From Syntrophomonadaceae bacterium (lineage in GTDB: Bacteria > Bacillota > Syntrophomonadia > Syntrophomonadales > Syntrophomonadaceae): a stretch of 42,275 bases of DNA. The notes below the pieces were generated by a model that ran no database searches, was not told where the DNA came from, and was given only the letters and a program-made list of their open reading frames with translations. The stretch lies in NCBI GenBank assembly GCA_014360155.1, contig JACIYB010000003.1:1-42275 (forward strand), read 5' to 3'. This document shows positions 11,755 through 22,220 of this stretch, piece after piece. The stretch's first letter is position 1; each line of letters opens with the position of its first letter. The translations under genes were made by a program, and so were the position numbers.

Positions 11755-12687
11755 TCAACACCTTTCTCTGTATTTTCTTTCTATTTCCTCTATTTTTTCT
11801 ATCCTGCGCTGGTGTCTACCTGCTTGGAAAGTGCTTTTTATAAAAGTATTTAGAATTTCTTTAGCCAGATCTGTTCCAATTACCCGCGAGCCAACCGCCA
11901 AAATATTGGCATTATTGTGTTCCCTGGCAAGACGCGCAGTGAAAATATCCCAACACAAAGCTGCTCTTATCCCAGGGATTTTATTCGCTGCAATAGTAAC
12001 GCCTATTCCCGTTCCGCATATGAGTACACCGAGAATACCCCGGTTTAGAACCTCTCCAGCAACCTTTTCTGCAATATCCGGATAATCTGCTGATTCGATG
12101 TCATATGTTCCACAATCAATTACATCATTTTCTTCTTCTAAGGTTTTAATCAGCTCCTTTTTAAGATAAAACCCCGCATGATCACTCCCTATCGCAATCT
12201 CTGTTTTTCCCTTTTTTTCTTCCATATGTAAAAGTCCCTCTATTACTCTCCCCAAAAGGTCTTTTATCTGCCTTAAGCTTGCCTCGTAGGCTTCTCTCCC
12301 TAGGCCATAAGGATCAATAACCTCTCCGCTGCTTTCCCCTGCAAGTTCATTGATAGTAAAAATACAATTCATCTTTTCCGGAAATCTATCCCGCAGGTAA
12401 TCACGTTGAGCTGCTGACATGGTAACTATTAAATCAGCTTCGTGGACAATATTATCTCTTAACTGTTTGCTCCTGTGGTCAGCTATATCGATACCTTCTG
12501 ATAACATCACTTCAACCGCATCAGGTGACGGCGGCATCCCATCTGTCGCAAATAAACCAGCAGACTGCACTTTAAACCGTTCCGATTCAGTTCCCCTCCC
12601 AATCGTATTCAAAAGCTTTAAAAATAAACCTTGTGCCATTGGACTGCGACAGGTGTTGCCCGTACATACAAACAGTATTTTCTTCAC
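11755..12687 (-). CDS. Fusion: low-molecular-weight protein phosphatase (YwlE/arginine-phosphatase-like) + ribose-5-phosphate isomerase B
   Basis: N-terminal ILFVCTGNTCRSPMAQG (CX5R loop) and VIDPYG; C-terminal EIAIGSDHAGFYLKKEL...ICGTGIGVTIAANKIPGIRAAL...REHNNANILAVGSRVIG, one uninterrupted frame. Confidence 0.93.
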   Translation of the reverse strand: MKKILFVCTGNTCRSPMAQGLFLKLLNTIGRGTESERFKVQSAGLFATDGMPPSPDAVEVMLSEGIDIADHRSKQLRDNIVHEADLIVTMSAAQRDYLRDRFPEKMNCIFTINELAGESSGEVIDPYGLGREAYEASLRQIKDLLGRVIEGLLHMEEKKGKTEIAIGSDHAGFYLKKELIKTLEEENDVIDCGTYDIESADYPDIAEKVAGEVLNRGILGVLICGTGIGVTIAANKIPGIRAALCWDIFTARLAREHNNANILAVGSRVIGTDLAKEILNTFIKSTFQAGRHQRRIEKIEEIERKYRERC

Positions 12688-12706
12688 CCTTATTACCCTC
12701 CTCCTT

Positions 12707-13297
12707 TTAAATCACCATCTTCACTGCCAAGATTAAAAGAATCAATCCCCCCAGCATTTGAGCATAAATCCCCACAAACCGGCTGCAAACCCGTCCCCCC
12801 AAAAAACCAAGCAAAGTCATAATCCCGGCAACTGTTCCCATAATCAAAGCGGTAATCAGTACAGGCATCCTTAACGTACCTAAACCAAAACCTACTGTCA
12901 AGGCATCAACACTTACAGATAATCCCAGCAAAATAATGCCCTTCAGGTCCTGGTCAACAGAGTAATACTGGTTATTGCGAAAAAACTTGTGCCACTCATT
13001 GAATTTAAAAGAAACTGCCCTGACCTGCCGATAACCTTCAACTAAAAATTCAACTGCAATATAAGCGAGAACAGCAGCTCCCAACCTTGCTGCCCATATG
13101 CCTAAAATTTTCCCCACAGTCAACCCGAGTTGCAACCCCGCCAGGGGCATCAATATATGAAATATCCCTACAACCCCGGCAAATTTTAATTCATATCTGC
13201 GAGAAACACCATTCACTCCCAGGCCCATAGCCAAAGAAAAGGCGTCCATCCCTAATACCACAGCCACTACTAATATAGTTACGCTCTGCTCATACAT
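12707..13297 (-). CDS. mntP: Manganese efflux pump MntP
   Basis: GMDAFSLAMGLG and SVSVDALTVGFGLG repeats; neighbour of ywlC/ywlE as in Bacillus. Confidence 0.93.
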   Translation of the reverse strand: MYEQSVTILVVAVVLGMDAFSLAMGLGVNGVSRRYELKFAGVVGIFHILMPLAGLQLGLTVGKILGIWAARLGAAVLAYIAVEFLVEGYRQVRAVSFKFNEWHKFFRNNQYYSVDQDLKGIILLGLSVSVDALTVGFGLGTLRMPVLITALIMGTVAGIMTLLGFLGGRVCSRFVGIYAQMLGGLILLILAVKMVI

Positions 13298-13316
13298 AAA
13301 AACATGCTCCTAAATT

Positions 13317-13964
13317 CTAAAACTTCACCTTTTCCCCTAGAACATCTTCCAACACTCCCACAGCCAGCTCTCCCTGCCGCAGAATCCTGTATTCCTCCCC
13401 GGTAAGATCGATAATAGTGGATGGAAGCCCTGTCCCAGTAGGCCCCGCATCCAAAACAGCAGCTATTTTCCCGCACAAATCTTCTTTAACTTGATCGGCA
13501 GTAACAGGAGCAGGCTTTCCTGATATGTTTGCACTGGCCGCAGCCAGAGGCCCGGTTTTTTCAATAAGGGCTAGCGATACCGGATGGGCCGGCATACGCA
13601 GTCCCACACTGTTCCCCCCGCCCCTGACTATAGCCGGCACACTTTCACGAGCCGGCAAAATAATAGATAGAGGCCCTGGCCAAAATTTATCCATTAAAAG
13701 CCAAGCAGCTGAAGGAATATCTTCGACCAGGCTTGCCGCTTGCTCCCTGTTGCTTATATGAACAAGCAGCGGTTTTTGAGAAGGTCTGCCCTTTGCAATA
13801 AATATCTTTTGTGCAGCTTCAGGGTCAAAAGCAGCAGCGCCCAGCCCGTAAACAGTCTCAGTAGGAAATGCCACCAACTGTGATTCCCTTATTAACTCGG
13901 CCGCACGTTCAATTATTTCCGGCTCCGGCTGGACCGGATTTATCTTCCAAATTGCAGTCTCCAA
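13317..13964 (-). CDS. L-threonylcarbamoyladenylate synthase (YrdC/Sua5 family)
   Basis: LVAFPTETVYGLGA..., KGRPSQKPL, SANISGKPAP. Confidence 0.95.
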   Translation of the reverse strand: METAIWKINPVQPEPEIIERAAELIRESQLVAFPTETVYGLGAAAFDPEAAQKIFIAKGRPSQKPLLVHISNREQAASLVEDIPSAAWLLMDKFWPGPLSIILPARESVPAIVRGGGNSVGLRMPAHPVSLALIEKTGPLAAASANISGKPAPVTADQVKEDLCGKIAAVLDAGPTGTGLPSTIIDLTGEEYRILRQGELAVGVLEDVLGEKVKF

Positions 13965-13968
13965 GATC

Positions 13969-14820
13969 TCACCCCTTCCTAGCTTTCAGCAAACGGAACC
14001 GATTTCCCATGTCCTTAATCACTTCTATTTCGCTAAAACCTTGCATCATTTTTACCGCTTCTTCTTTCTGCTCCTGCCCTATTTCTAACAGTACATAGCC
14101 GCCGGGTTTCAGCATATCAAATGCCTGAGGCACCAAGCGGCGATATATATCAAGCCCGTCCCCAGGAGCAAGCAATGCTGCAATAGGTTCATAATTCCTG
14201 ATCTCAGGCTCCAGACCCCTATATTCCTGTTCAGGAATATAGGGAAGGTTAGCAACTATTATGTCAAAACTTTCCTCTCCTTTTAAAGGAAACAGCAAGT
14301 CACCCAGGTAAAAATAAGGTTTGACTCCATGCCGTCTGGCATTTTCCCTGGCTATATCAAGTGCTTTGTCAGAAATATCACCTGCATAAATTTGAGCGCC
14401 CGGCAGGTAAAATGCCAGACTTACTGCGATCGCCCCCGAACCAGTCCCCACATCACATATTCTGACACCCGAACCGGCCTTTACCAGGTCTATAGCCGTT
14501 TCAACCAGTATCTCTGTATCAGGCCTAGGAATAAGGACATCCGGCGCAACTTTAAACTCGAGAGACATAAATTCCTTGTAACCTACAATATAGGCCACCG
14601 GTTCCTTATTAACTCTTCGCTTTATAAATTCGCGGAATTCATCTCTTTCCGTCTTCTTGACAGGCAAATCGTAATTTACATATAAATAGACCCGGTCTTT
14701 TCCTAGAACACGGGCCAATAAAACCTCGGCCTCCAAGCGAGGCTGCTTAATACCTTTTTCAGCAAAATAGCAGGTAGTCCACTGTAACAAATCTTTTATT
14801 CTCCACACCGCCTGCGTCAC
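13969..14820 (-). CDS. prmC: Peptide chain release factor N5-glutamine methyltransferase
   Basis: [13 protein letters not shown] and VANLPYIP (NPPY-type) motifs; next to prfA. Confidence 0.96.
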   Translation of the reverse strand: MTQAVWRIKDLLQWTTCYFAEKGIKQPRLEAEVLLARVLGKDRVYLYVNYDLPVKKTERDEFREFIKRRVNKEPVAYIVGYKEFMSLEFKVAPDVLIPRPDTEILVETAIDLVKAGSGVRICDVGTGSGAIAVSLAFYLPGAQIYAGDISDKALDIARENARRHGVKPYFYLGDLLFPLKGEESFDIIVANLPYIPEQEYRGLEPEIRNYEPIAALLAPGDGLDIYRRLVPQAFDMLKPGGYVLLEIGQEQKEEAVKMMQGFSEIEVIKDMGNRFRLLKARKG

Positions 14821-15884
14821 TCCACCTTTTTTAACCGTTCAGCTTGATAATGGGCTACAAGGGCTTCAATTATCTCATCAAGTTTCCCATCGAGAATTTC
14901 TTCCAGTTTGTGCAGCGTTAAGTTTATTCTATGATCAGAGACTCTTCCTTGGGGAAAGTTATAAGTTCGAATCCGCTCACTCCGGTCTCCTGTTCCAACT
15001 TGGCTCTTACGCGCTCCGGCCACTTGAGCATTCTTTTCTTGTTCTATGATTTCCTTCAAGCGTGCTCTTAATACTCGGAGAGCCTTGGCTTTATTCTTGT
15101 GCTGGGATTTCTCATCCTGACAGCTCACTACTAGGCCGGTAGGTATATGGGTTATTCTAACCGCTGATTGAGTCGTGTTTACTGATTGGCCTCCCGGCCC
15201 GCTGGAACAAAAGACATCTATCCTCAGTTCACTGGGATCTATTTCTACCTCCACTTCTTCCGCTTCCGGCAATACAGCTACAGTTGCTGCAGAGGTATGA
15301 ATTCGCCCACTCGATTCAGTAGTAGGGATACGCTGAACCCGATGTACCCCGGACTCATATTTCAGCTTGCTATAAGCTCCCTCTCCATCAACAACAAAAA
15401 TTATTTCTTTTATTCCGCCAATATCCGTATAATGCGAATCCATAATATCTATTTTCCAGCCTTTTTCCTCTGCATAACGAGTATACATACGGAATAGGTC
15501 ACAAGCAAACAAGGCGGCTTCATCCCCTCCAGTTCCTGCGCGGATTTCCATGATAACACTTTTTTCATCATTGGGATCTTTAGGCAAAAGTAAAAGTTTC
15601 AGGTCCTTTTCTAAAGCGTTTTTTTTGTTCTCCAGCGTCTTTATTTCATCAAACAGCATTTGTCTGAATTCACTGTCCTGATCTTCCTGCAGCATTTCCT
15701 GTACCTCTTCTAATTGCTTAAGCACAGATTTATATTCAAGATATTTGCTGATTATATCATTCAAATCGGAATGAGCTTTAGCATATTTTTGAAATTTACC
15801 CTGGTCAGAAATAATTTCTGGTTTGCTCAGAAGCTCGGTTAATTCATTGTATTTCTCTTCCAGTTTGTCTAGTTTCTGTAACAT
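14817..15884 (-). CDS. prfA: Peptide chain release factor 1
   Basis: GGQ motif in [25 protein letters not shown]. Confidence 0.99.
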   Translation of the reverse strand: MLQKLDKLEEKYNELTELLSKPEIISDQGKFQKYAKAHSDLNDIISKYLEYKSVLKQLEEVQEMLQEDQDSEFRQMLFDEIKTLENKKNALEKDLKLLLLPKDPNDEKSVIMEIRAGTGGDEAALFACDLFRMYTRYAEEKGWKIDIMDSHYTDIGGIKEIIFVVDGEGAYSKLKYESGVHRVQRIPTTESSGRIHTSAATVAVLPEAEEVEVEIDPSELRIDVFCSSGPGGQSVNTTQSAVRITHIPTGLVVSCQDEKSQHKNKAKALRVLRARLKEIIEQEKNAQVAGARKSQVGTGDRSERIRTYNFPQGRVSDHRINLTLHKLEEILDGKLDEIIEALVAHYQAERLKKVE

Positions 15885-15953
15885 ATTTGCACAGGCCTCC
15901 TTAAATACGCCTTGTATTTTTTCCCTTCTATAGTCACCTGTTTTTATCCTGCT

Positions 15954-16823
15954 TCAGCCATCTTCGCCTGCAACAACTGCTTTTAATGCCACAAGCGCTA
16001 CTTCCAATTGGCTGTCGTCAGGCTCTCGAGTCGTGAGCTTTTGCAACCATAACCCAGGAAGCGTTAAGAGCCTAACCCCCGGGATTTCAAAATACTTGCC
16101 GCCCAGTTTTAAAAACTCGTATCCCAAGCCAGCAACTACAGGCAAAACTGCCAATCTAGACCATATTCGATAAAAGAGAGTTCCTTCCCCCAAAAGAGCA
16201 AAAACAAAGATAGAGATAACCATTACTATCAGTATGAAGTTTGTCCCGCAGCGGGGGTGCAGGGTACTATGCTTACGCGCATTTTCTACAGTCAAGTCTT
16301 CTCCTGCTTCATAAGCAAATATCGACTTGTGCTCCGCACCATGGTACATAAACACCCTATTTATATCTTCCATTCGGGATATTAAATAAACATAAATTAA
16401 AAAAAAGGTGATCCTCAAAATACCCTCGACGGTGTTCTGAAGTACAACTCCTCCCAAAAAGCGGCTGGCAAAATGGACAATTCCAGTCGGAAGCACTACA
16501 AACATCAATACAGCAGCAATAAAAGCAATAAAACCGGTAATAAATATTTCTGCAGGGGTCAGCTCTTCTTCGCCTTCCTCCAGTGACATGTTGGCAGATT
16601 CGTTCAATATGCGTATTCCTGTAACCAGCGAATCGATCAAAACATAAGTTCCTCTTACAAAAGGCCATTTCAAAAAAGGATAACGCTCTGCTAGATTATT
16701 TATCGGTTCTTTTTTTAATTCTACAGTGCCGTCACTTTTTCTTACTGCAACCGAAATAGCAGCAGGTCCGCGCATCATTACCCCTTCTATAACAGCCATC
16801 CCACCATACTGAAAACTTTTCAT
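15954..16823 (-). CDS. DUF1385 / YqhQ-like membrane protein
   Basis: GGMAVIEGVMMRGP, YHGAEHKSIFAYEAG, ARKHSTLHPRCGTNFILIV. Confidence 0.92.
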   Translation of the reverse strand: MKSFQYGGMAVIEGVMMRGPAAISVAVRKSDGTVELKKEPINNLAERYPFLKWPFVRGTYVLIDSLVTGIRILNESANMSLEEGEEELTPAEIFITGFIAFIAAVLMFVVLPTGIVHFASRFLGGVVLQNTVEGILRITFFLIYVYLISRMEDINRVFMYHGAEHKSIFAYEAGEDLTVENARKHSTLHPRCGTNFILIVMVISIFVFALLGEGTLFYRIWSRLAVLPVVAGLGYEFLKLGGKYFEIPGVRLLTLPGLWLQKLTTREPDDSQLEVALVALKAVVAGEDG

Positions 16824-16863
16824 TCAATCACCCTATTAACTGATCATCTTAAATATTTAAATT

Positions 16864-16894
16864 AAATAGCAGAGACAAAAAGCCCCTGCTATCT
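16864..16894 (-). terminator. Terminator downstream of rpmE
   Basis: Minus strand ATAGCAGGGGC-TTTTT-GTCTCTGCTAT followed by TTAATTT; includes G:U pairs. Confidence 0.55.
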
Positions 16895-16915
16895 ATGAAC
16901 AATTTTTATTGCTAA

Positions 16916-17119
16916 TTAATCAAGACCGTACTTTTTCTTGAATTTATCTACTCTTCCCCTTTTGGTAACTACTGCTCCCCTGTTCCCCGTATAAAAAGGA
17001 TGACATTTAGAGCATATTTCAACTCTTATATTTTCTTTGGTAGAGCCTACTTCAATTTCGTTACCACAAGCACACCTTACCGTAGTACGGTAATATTTAG
17101 GATGGATATTTTTCTTCAC
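16916..17119 (-). CDS. rpmE: 50S ribosomal protein L31 (zinc-binding, C+ form)
   Basis: [21 protein letters not shown]...[15 protein letters not shown]-track start 17128; GTG at 17119 is better placed behind the GAGG SD. Confidence 0.97.
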   Translation of the reverse strand: MKKNIHPKYYRTTVRCACGNEIEVGSTKENIRVEICSKCHPFYTGNRGAVVTKRGRVDKFKKKYGLD

Positions 17120-17194
17120 TGCTTTCACCTCTTTTCAAAATAAGGCTATATTTTAACTTCAGCCCCATCCAAACTCCTGCTATCTCAGACTTAT

Positions 17195-17346
17195 GGGGAT
17201 GGAGGCTTAAGGTTAGCGCAGGGGGATAAAGGCGTTAGAATGCGCTTAAAAGCTTGCTTTCTGTGTCAAGAACCCCTATACCTCACCCTTTCGGCTCACC
17301 AGCAAAGGTTAAGACCGGACCCGAGCGTTCTTAAGCCTCCATCCCC
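17195..17346. repeat. Full-length copy of inverted-repeat family B (~152 bp)
   Basis: Perfect 17-bp ends GGGGATGGAGGCTTAAG (17195-17211) / CTTAAGCCTCCATCCCC (17330-17346); halves recur at 1354 and 9879. Confidence 0.8.
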
Positions 17347-17519
17347 TCTTTCATTTTCATCAATGGCTGCATCCCAAGGGCATGAGCGGTTAATAAATAG
17401 AAGTCTGAACAAACCGCAACTGAAATTATACCAAGAATGGTTCTAAAAAACAACCCGCCCTTTTTTTCTTTTTTCTGCTTGTCAAGATATTTCATTTAAG
17501 AGACCTGATATTTAAAAAA

Positions 17520-18509
17520 CTAAGTATCTATCGGATCTTGCTGATACCGGTACTTGAAAAAAACCTGCTGAAAAAAATTGTCATACCTGGTGAAAAGCTC
17601 TTCTTCACCGTTTTCTTCTTCAATCTTATTCGCAAAAACATACATCTTTGCGTCCAAATTATCCAGCATATACAAGACAAAAGCCTCAGGGAAAAGAGGC
17701 ACTACCGGCGAGCCGAATTCTAAGCTGCCGTGGTGGCTTAAAAGCATATGTTTTAACATATTTTCCAGCTCAGGAGGAAATTCACGGCCGCTATCTCTTA
17801 TCTCCCTTATCTTCAAACTGAGGATTTCGCTCCCCAATACGATATGCCCTATTAAGCGCCCCTTAGCAGTGTATTGGGGGACTCCTTTAATTGTATATTC
17901 CGAAACCTTGCCAATATCATGGAGAAGGGCGCCGGTAATTAATAAATCCTTATTGAGATACGGATATACTTCTACAACCCTGCTGCAAAGGTTAACAACT
18001 GCAAGGGTATGTTCCAAAAGTCCTCCCCTGTAATTGTGGTGAATATTTTTAGCAGCAGGTGCTTGGAAAAATTTTCCCCGCATTTCAGGAGTAAATACCC
18101 TCCTCAGCAGCTCTTCCATATAAGGATCAGCAACGGAATTTAATATCCGTTCGAATTCTTCTGTCAAATAATCGATCCCTACAGATGGAGCTTTCAAATA
18201 GGAAAGCGCATCCTCTTCAAGTATTTTTATCCTCTTAGCGGTTATCTGTAGTCTATTGTTATAAATTCCCAGGTCGCCGAGCAGCCCGATTACTGCTCCT
18301 GTCTCCAGTTCCCCCTTAATAGGGCAGTTATCCCACACTATACTATAGATTTCACCTGAAGAATCTCCTATCTTTAAATCGATGATCTCCTTCCCGTCTC
18401 TAGTTTTTCTATGCACTTTTTCAAGTATTATGTATTTACCCCATACTTGAGTACCAGGAGATAATCGTTTCAGTTCTTTTACTGTATATGGTCCCTTTTT
18501 GTTACTCAA
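17520..18509 (-). CDS. yhaM: 3'-5' exoribonuclease YhaM family (OB-fold + HD domain)
   Basis: N-terminal OB-like region; HNYRGGLLEHTLAVVNLC...GALLHDIGKVSEY...LLSHHG HD motifs. Confidence 0.88.
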   Translation of the reverse strand: MSNKKGPYTVKELKRLSPGTQVWGKYIILEKVHRKTRDGKEIIDLKIGDSSGEIYSIVWDNCPIKGELETGAVIGLLGDLGIYNNRLQITAKRIKILEEDALSYLKAPSVGIDYLTEEFERILNSVADPYMEELLRRVFTPEMRGKFFQAPAAKNIHHNYRGGLLEHTLAVVNLCSRVVEVYPYLNKDLLITGALLHDIGKVSEYTIKGVPQYTAKGRLIGHIVLGSEILSLKIREIRDSGREFPPELENMLKHMLLSHHGSLEFGSPVVPLFPEAFVLYMLDNLDAKMYVFANKIEEENGEEELFTRYDNFFQQVFFKYRYQQDPIDT

Positions 18510-18635
18510 TTTTTTCTCCCCTCACTCCAATAGCTTATCTAACTCCCATACTGCAGGACATAGTCCCTTGAGCTAATCTTAAACCTTCATCCCTCTAAGT
18601 CCGCAGTTGCTGGATTTTGAGCGGAGACCGAAGAT

Positions 18636-19904
18636 TTATGAAGTCGTTTTTTTACTAACAGGATGAGTATAAGACCCTATTTTTACCCGGGGCAGTTCTT
18701 TTTTTAAAATTTCTATAAAATGAGGTATTCCTATTCCTAAAGCATCGCTTTCGAAGTACCTCATTAAAACTTCCGGATCAATATTCAAGTTGCGCAGCTG
18801 TATCATGTCTATTTCATATTCATTTATAAAGCGCAACAAAGACTCGATTTCTTCCTCCCTATCAGTAAAACCAGGAAAGGTCAATATGTTGACGGCTACT
18901 ACAACCCCTTTGCTTTTAGCATAAGAAACCGACTTTCTGACATCATCAAACGTATAATTCACAGGGCAGTGGTAGCGGCTATAGTTGCTTTCATTGCAGG
19001 AAAAAATAGTAACTCTAAGCGAATCCAGCCCGGCATCACATACGAGTTTAATCCCTTCCGTATAACCGGCATTGCTGTTCATGTTTACAGTACCTCGCCC
19101 AGTTTTTTCTCGTATCTTGACTATGGCCTTGGATAGGTTACGGGCATTAAGAGACGGCTCCCCTTCGCAACCTTGTCCAAAACTAACTATAGCTTCTTTG
19201 GCTTTAATTAAGTGATTGGCGGCTAATTCCACTATCTCGGCAACACTTGGCACAAAATCTATTCGACTCTGAGGAGAAACGATCCCGCCGCGGCTCTCAG
19301 ATATGCATCCAATGCATTTAGCATTGCATCTTCCAAAAGTGGGAATCCCAGCTTCCCAGCGCTGATAAAAAATATTTTGAGCAGTATAGCAGCTGTATTC
19401 TAAAGAGCAGCGTGCTAACTGTTTAAGAATTCTGTTTGCTGGATATTTCCTTAACATCTTTTCTATTTTCGCCGGCAATCCCTCAGTATTATAATGCACA
19501 GGGTGCCACTTACGGTGTTCATCGCTCTTTACAGCTGCAACATAGATTCTGTCACCTTTCAGGCCTACAGCTGCATATCCAAGCATGGGAAGATTACCTT
19601 CACTATGACTGCTTACACAAGCTGGCAATAAAGTACGGGTAAAACCTTGAGGAAGCAGAGCACCCACTGCGTAAACCCTCTGCCCCTCCTCAACCGGATC
19701 TATTTCAAAATAAGCCAGCCTCTCATGTTCGTTCAATCCTACAGGAATATGCTGAGGTATCATCACCAGAGAAGATCCCTTGGGAAGTGGTATCATTTCA
19801 TCCTCCCGGGGCACTACCCATTCCTGTCCGCTGCGCCCAAGCATCCTTATATTAGGATGGTCCAAAACTTCTCCCTTATAATTGGCATATAAAGTAAAAA
19901 ACAT
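18636..19904 (-). CDS. Radical SAM protein of unknown substrate
   Basis: CNAKCIGC (CX3CX2C), SFGQGCEGEPSL, FPGFTDREEEIE; extended N-terminal domain. Confidence 0.85.
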   Translation of the reverse strand: MFFTLYANYKGEVLDHPNIRMLGRSGQEWVVPREDEMIPLPKGSSLVMIPQHIPVGLNEHERLAYFEIDPVEEGQRVYAVGALLPQGFTRTLLPACVSSHSEGNLPMLGYAAVGLKGDRIYVAAVKSDEHRKWHPVHYNTEGLPAKIEKMLRKYPANRILKQLARCSLEYSCYTAQNIFYQRWEAGIPTFGRCNAKCIGCISESRGGIVSPQSRIDFVPSVAEIVELAANHLIKAKEAIVSFGQGCEGEPSLNARNLSKAIVKIREKTGRGTVNMNSNAGYTEGIKLVCDAGLDSLRVTIFSCNESNYSRYHCPVNYTFDDVRKSVSYAKSKGVVVAVNILTFPGFTDREEEIESLLRFINEYEIDMIQLRNLNIDPEVLMRYFESDALGIGIPHFIEILKKELPRVKIGSYTHPVSKKTTS

Positions 19905-19962
19905 TTTTTTTACCTCAAATTAATCTTTTCTCTATTTAATAGACTATCGTAATCTTTGGCAT

Positions 19963-19988
19963 AAAAAAAGCCCCTTTTGGGGCTTTTA
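19963..19988 (-). terminator. Rho-independent terminator after the LysM-M23 gene
   Basis: Minus strand TCTAAAAGCCCCAAAAGGGGCTTTTTTTAT. Confidence 0.9.
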
Positions 19989-19992
19989 GATT

Positions 19993-20847
19993 TTATTTCA
20001 GATATCCTAAGGGGTTTTGGGTTTTCCCCCCTTCTCTTATCTCGAAGTGGAGATGAGGGCCGGTAGCATTTCCGCTGGCACCTACTGCTGCGATAACCTG
20101 ACCCTTAACCACTTTCTGGTTATTTTTAACACAGATACTGCTTGCATGGGCATATACTGTCTGCTTTCCGTCCGCATGCTCAATAATAACCGTATAGCCA
20201 TAGACCGGCTTAAAACCTGCAAATATGACCTTCCCACTTTCTGCAGCCCGGATGGAGTCCCCGACATCACCAGCTATGTCCAGTCCGTGGTGAAAACCTG
20301 AATTTCTCCACCCGTAATAAGATGTTATAATTCCTACCAGAGGCCAGATAAACCTACTGCTGCTCATTAAAACACCTCGGGAAGGATTTTCTCCTATAAC
20401 AGTTCGATAAGTGCTGTCAGGTATATTAAGCTTATCCCCTATCCTGAGCCTTTTCGGATTCTTATCGGGATTCGCCCTTTTTAAATCGCTCACACTTATG
20501 TCATATCTTATAGCAACATCCCACATAGTTTCCCCTTTGCGAATAACATGGATACGGGGCCTCTCGTAGGGAATTTGCAATGTCTGCCCCACTGTTAGGA
20601 TACTATTTATATTCAGGTTATTAATCAGCATAACAGTTTCTAATTCTACGTTATAAGCCCGCGATATACCCCACAGGGTGTCGCCTCGCTTCACCTGATA
20701 CAGCCTCATGCGGCTATCTGTAGGCACACTTTCAGTTCTGCAAGCGGGAATAAAAATTCCTTCATTCAGAAACGCAAGAACTGGATGCGCTATAATCGCC
20801 CAGATTATTGCACATAATACAAGTGAACCGATCCACTTCTTATGCAT
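19993..20847 (-). CDS. LysM-domain M23 family metallopeptidase
   Basis: Two LysM repeats (YQVKRGDTLWGISRAYNV; HVIRKGETMWDVAIRYDI) and M23 motifs (GFHHGLDIAG, GPHLHFEIR). Internal ATG (MHKKWIG) preferred because the track start lies in the rho terminator. Confidence 0.95.
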   Translation of the reverse strand: MHKKWIGSLVLCAIIWAIIAHPVLAFLNEGIFIPACRTESVPTDSRMRLYQVKRGDTLWGISRAYNVELETVMLINNLNINSILTVGQTLQIPYERPRIHVIRKGETMWDVAIRYDISVSDLKRANPDKNPKRLRIGDKLNIPDSTYRTVIGENPSRGVLMSSSRFIWPLVGIITSYYGWRNSGFHHGLDIAGDVGDSIRAAESGKVIFAGFKPVYGYTVIIEHADGKQTVYAHASSICVKNNQKVVKGQVIAAVGASGNATGPHLHFEIREGGKTQNPLGYLK

Positions 20848-20876
20848 CTTTGCTTTCACCTCTCTCTGCAGGCAAT

Positions 20877-20908
20877 AAAAATAAGAGCCCACTTGCTCTT
20901 ATTTTTAC
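20877..20908 (-). terminator. Rho-independent terminator after rho
   Basis: Minus strand AAAAATAAGAGCAAGTGGGCTCTTATTTTTA. Confidence 0.88.
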
Positions 20909-20942
20909 CAATCTTGAGAGGTTTATTCATTTATGCCCAATA

Positions 20943-22220
20943 TTAATAGATCTTTTTAGCATAATCGGTTTTGCCAAATACTACTGGCGCTGCTCGTAAA
21001 AGATCCTTATTGGATTTCGTTTTTTTCATCGTATCTATCATTATCTGCATAGTCTCAACCTGATTGTAATCACTAAACGCATTGCGCAGGTTCCAGGTTA
21101 ACTCCAGTTCCTCTTCAGTAAAAAGAAGCTCTTCCCTCCTGGTCCCAGAACGTTTCAAATCAATTGCCGGAAATATCCTTCTCTCAGAAAGCTTACGGTC
21201 CAACACTAATTCCATATTACCTCGTCCCTTAAACTCTTCAAATATTACCTCGTCCATTCTAGACCCCGTTTCTATCAAAGCAGTAGCGACTATCGTAAGG
21301 CTGCCTCCTTCTTCAATATTCCGAGCAGCACCGAAAAAGCGTTTGGGCTTATCAAGGGATGCAGGATCGATACCGCCCGATAAAGTCCTGCCGCTAGGAG
21401 GTATTATGAGATTATGAGCCCGGGCCAAACGGGTAACACTATCCATCAGAATTACGACGTCTTTCTTGTGTTCTACCAGCCGTTTGGCTCTTTCCAAAAC
21501 CATATCAGTTACTTTAACATGGTTTTCCGGCGGCTCGTCGAAAGTAGAAGCTACTACTTCTGCTTCTGTGGAACGCTGCATATCAGTAACCTCTTCTGGC
21601 CTCTCATCAACCAGCAGTATTATTATTTCTATCTCTGGGTGATTACGTGTTATTCCCTGAGCTATTTTTTGCAGAAGGATAGTTTTACCCGCCTTAGGCG
21701 GTGCTACAATAAGCCCACGCTGTCCTTTCCCAATAGGTGCAACCAGGTCAATAATCCGGGTAGCCAGTTCCCTGGGCTCTGTTTCTAGAGTTATCCTTTC
21801 AGTTGGGTATAAAGGAGTAAGAGCATCAAAATGCACTCTTTTAACAGAATCTTCCGGCAGGAAGCCATTGACACTCTCCACTTTTAAGAGAGCAAAAAAT
21901 CGCTCATTATCTTTCGGCGATCTTACCTGCCCCCCCACTCGGTCACCTGTTCGCAATTCAAATTTCCTTATTTGGGATGGTGACACATAGATATCTTCTT
22001 GACTCGGAAGATAGGCAAAAGGCCTCAAAAACCCGTACCCATCAGGCATAATTTCCAGTACACCCTGTGCTTGAAGCAGTTCATCTGAATGTGTTAACGC
22101 CTTGGTTATTTCGAAAACCAATTCTTTCTTGCGCAATTTGGAATAGCCCGTGAGATTAATTTCCCTAGCGATTTGATACAGCTCAAGCATAGTTTTGTTT
22201 TCCAACTCCGAAATGTTCAA
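20943..22220 (-). CDS. rho: Transcription termination factor Rho
   Basis: [34 protein letters not shown] start with AGGAGG SD. Confidence 0.99.
   Translation of the reverse strand: MNISELENKTMLELYQIAREINLTGYSKLRKKELVFEITKALTHSDELLQAQGVLEIMPDGYGFLRPFAYLPSQEDIYVSPSQIRKFELRTGDRVGGQVRSPKDNERFFALLKVESVNGFLPEDSVKRVHFDALTPLYPTERITLETEPRELATRIIDLVAPIGKGQRGLIVAPPKAGKTILLQKIAQGITRNHPEIEIIILLVDERPEEVTDMQRSTEAEVVASTFDEPPENHVKVTDMVLERAKRLVEHKKDVVILMDSVTRLARAHNLIIPPSGRTLSGGIDPASLDKPKRFFGAARNIEEGGSLTIVATALIETGSRMDEVIFEEFKGRGNMELVLDRKLSERRIFPAIDLKRSGTRREELLFTEEELELTWNLRNAFSDYNQVETMQIMIDTMKKTKSNKDLLRAAPVVFGKTDYAKKIY

Noticed and set aside
13279-13476. 65-aa minus-strand ORF between mntP and the tsaC-type gene
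   Set aside because: Overlaps the tsaC-type CDS in another frame; its C-rich translation is not protein-like.
18560-18610. Possible further family B relic (GAGCTAATCTTAAACCTTCATCCCTCTAAG)
   Set aside because: Resembles GAGCGTTCTTAAGCCTCCATCCCC but is too short and diverged to claim without alignment statistics.
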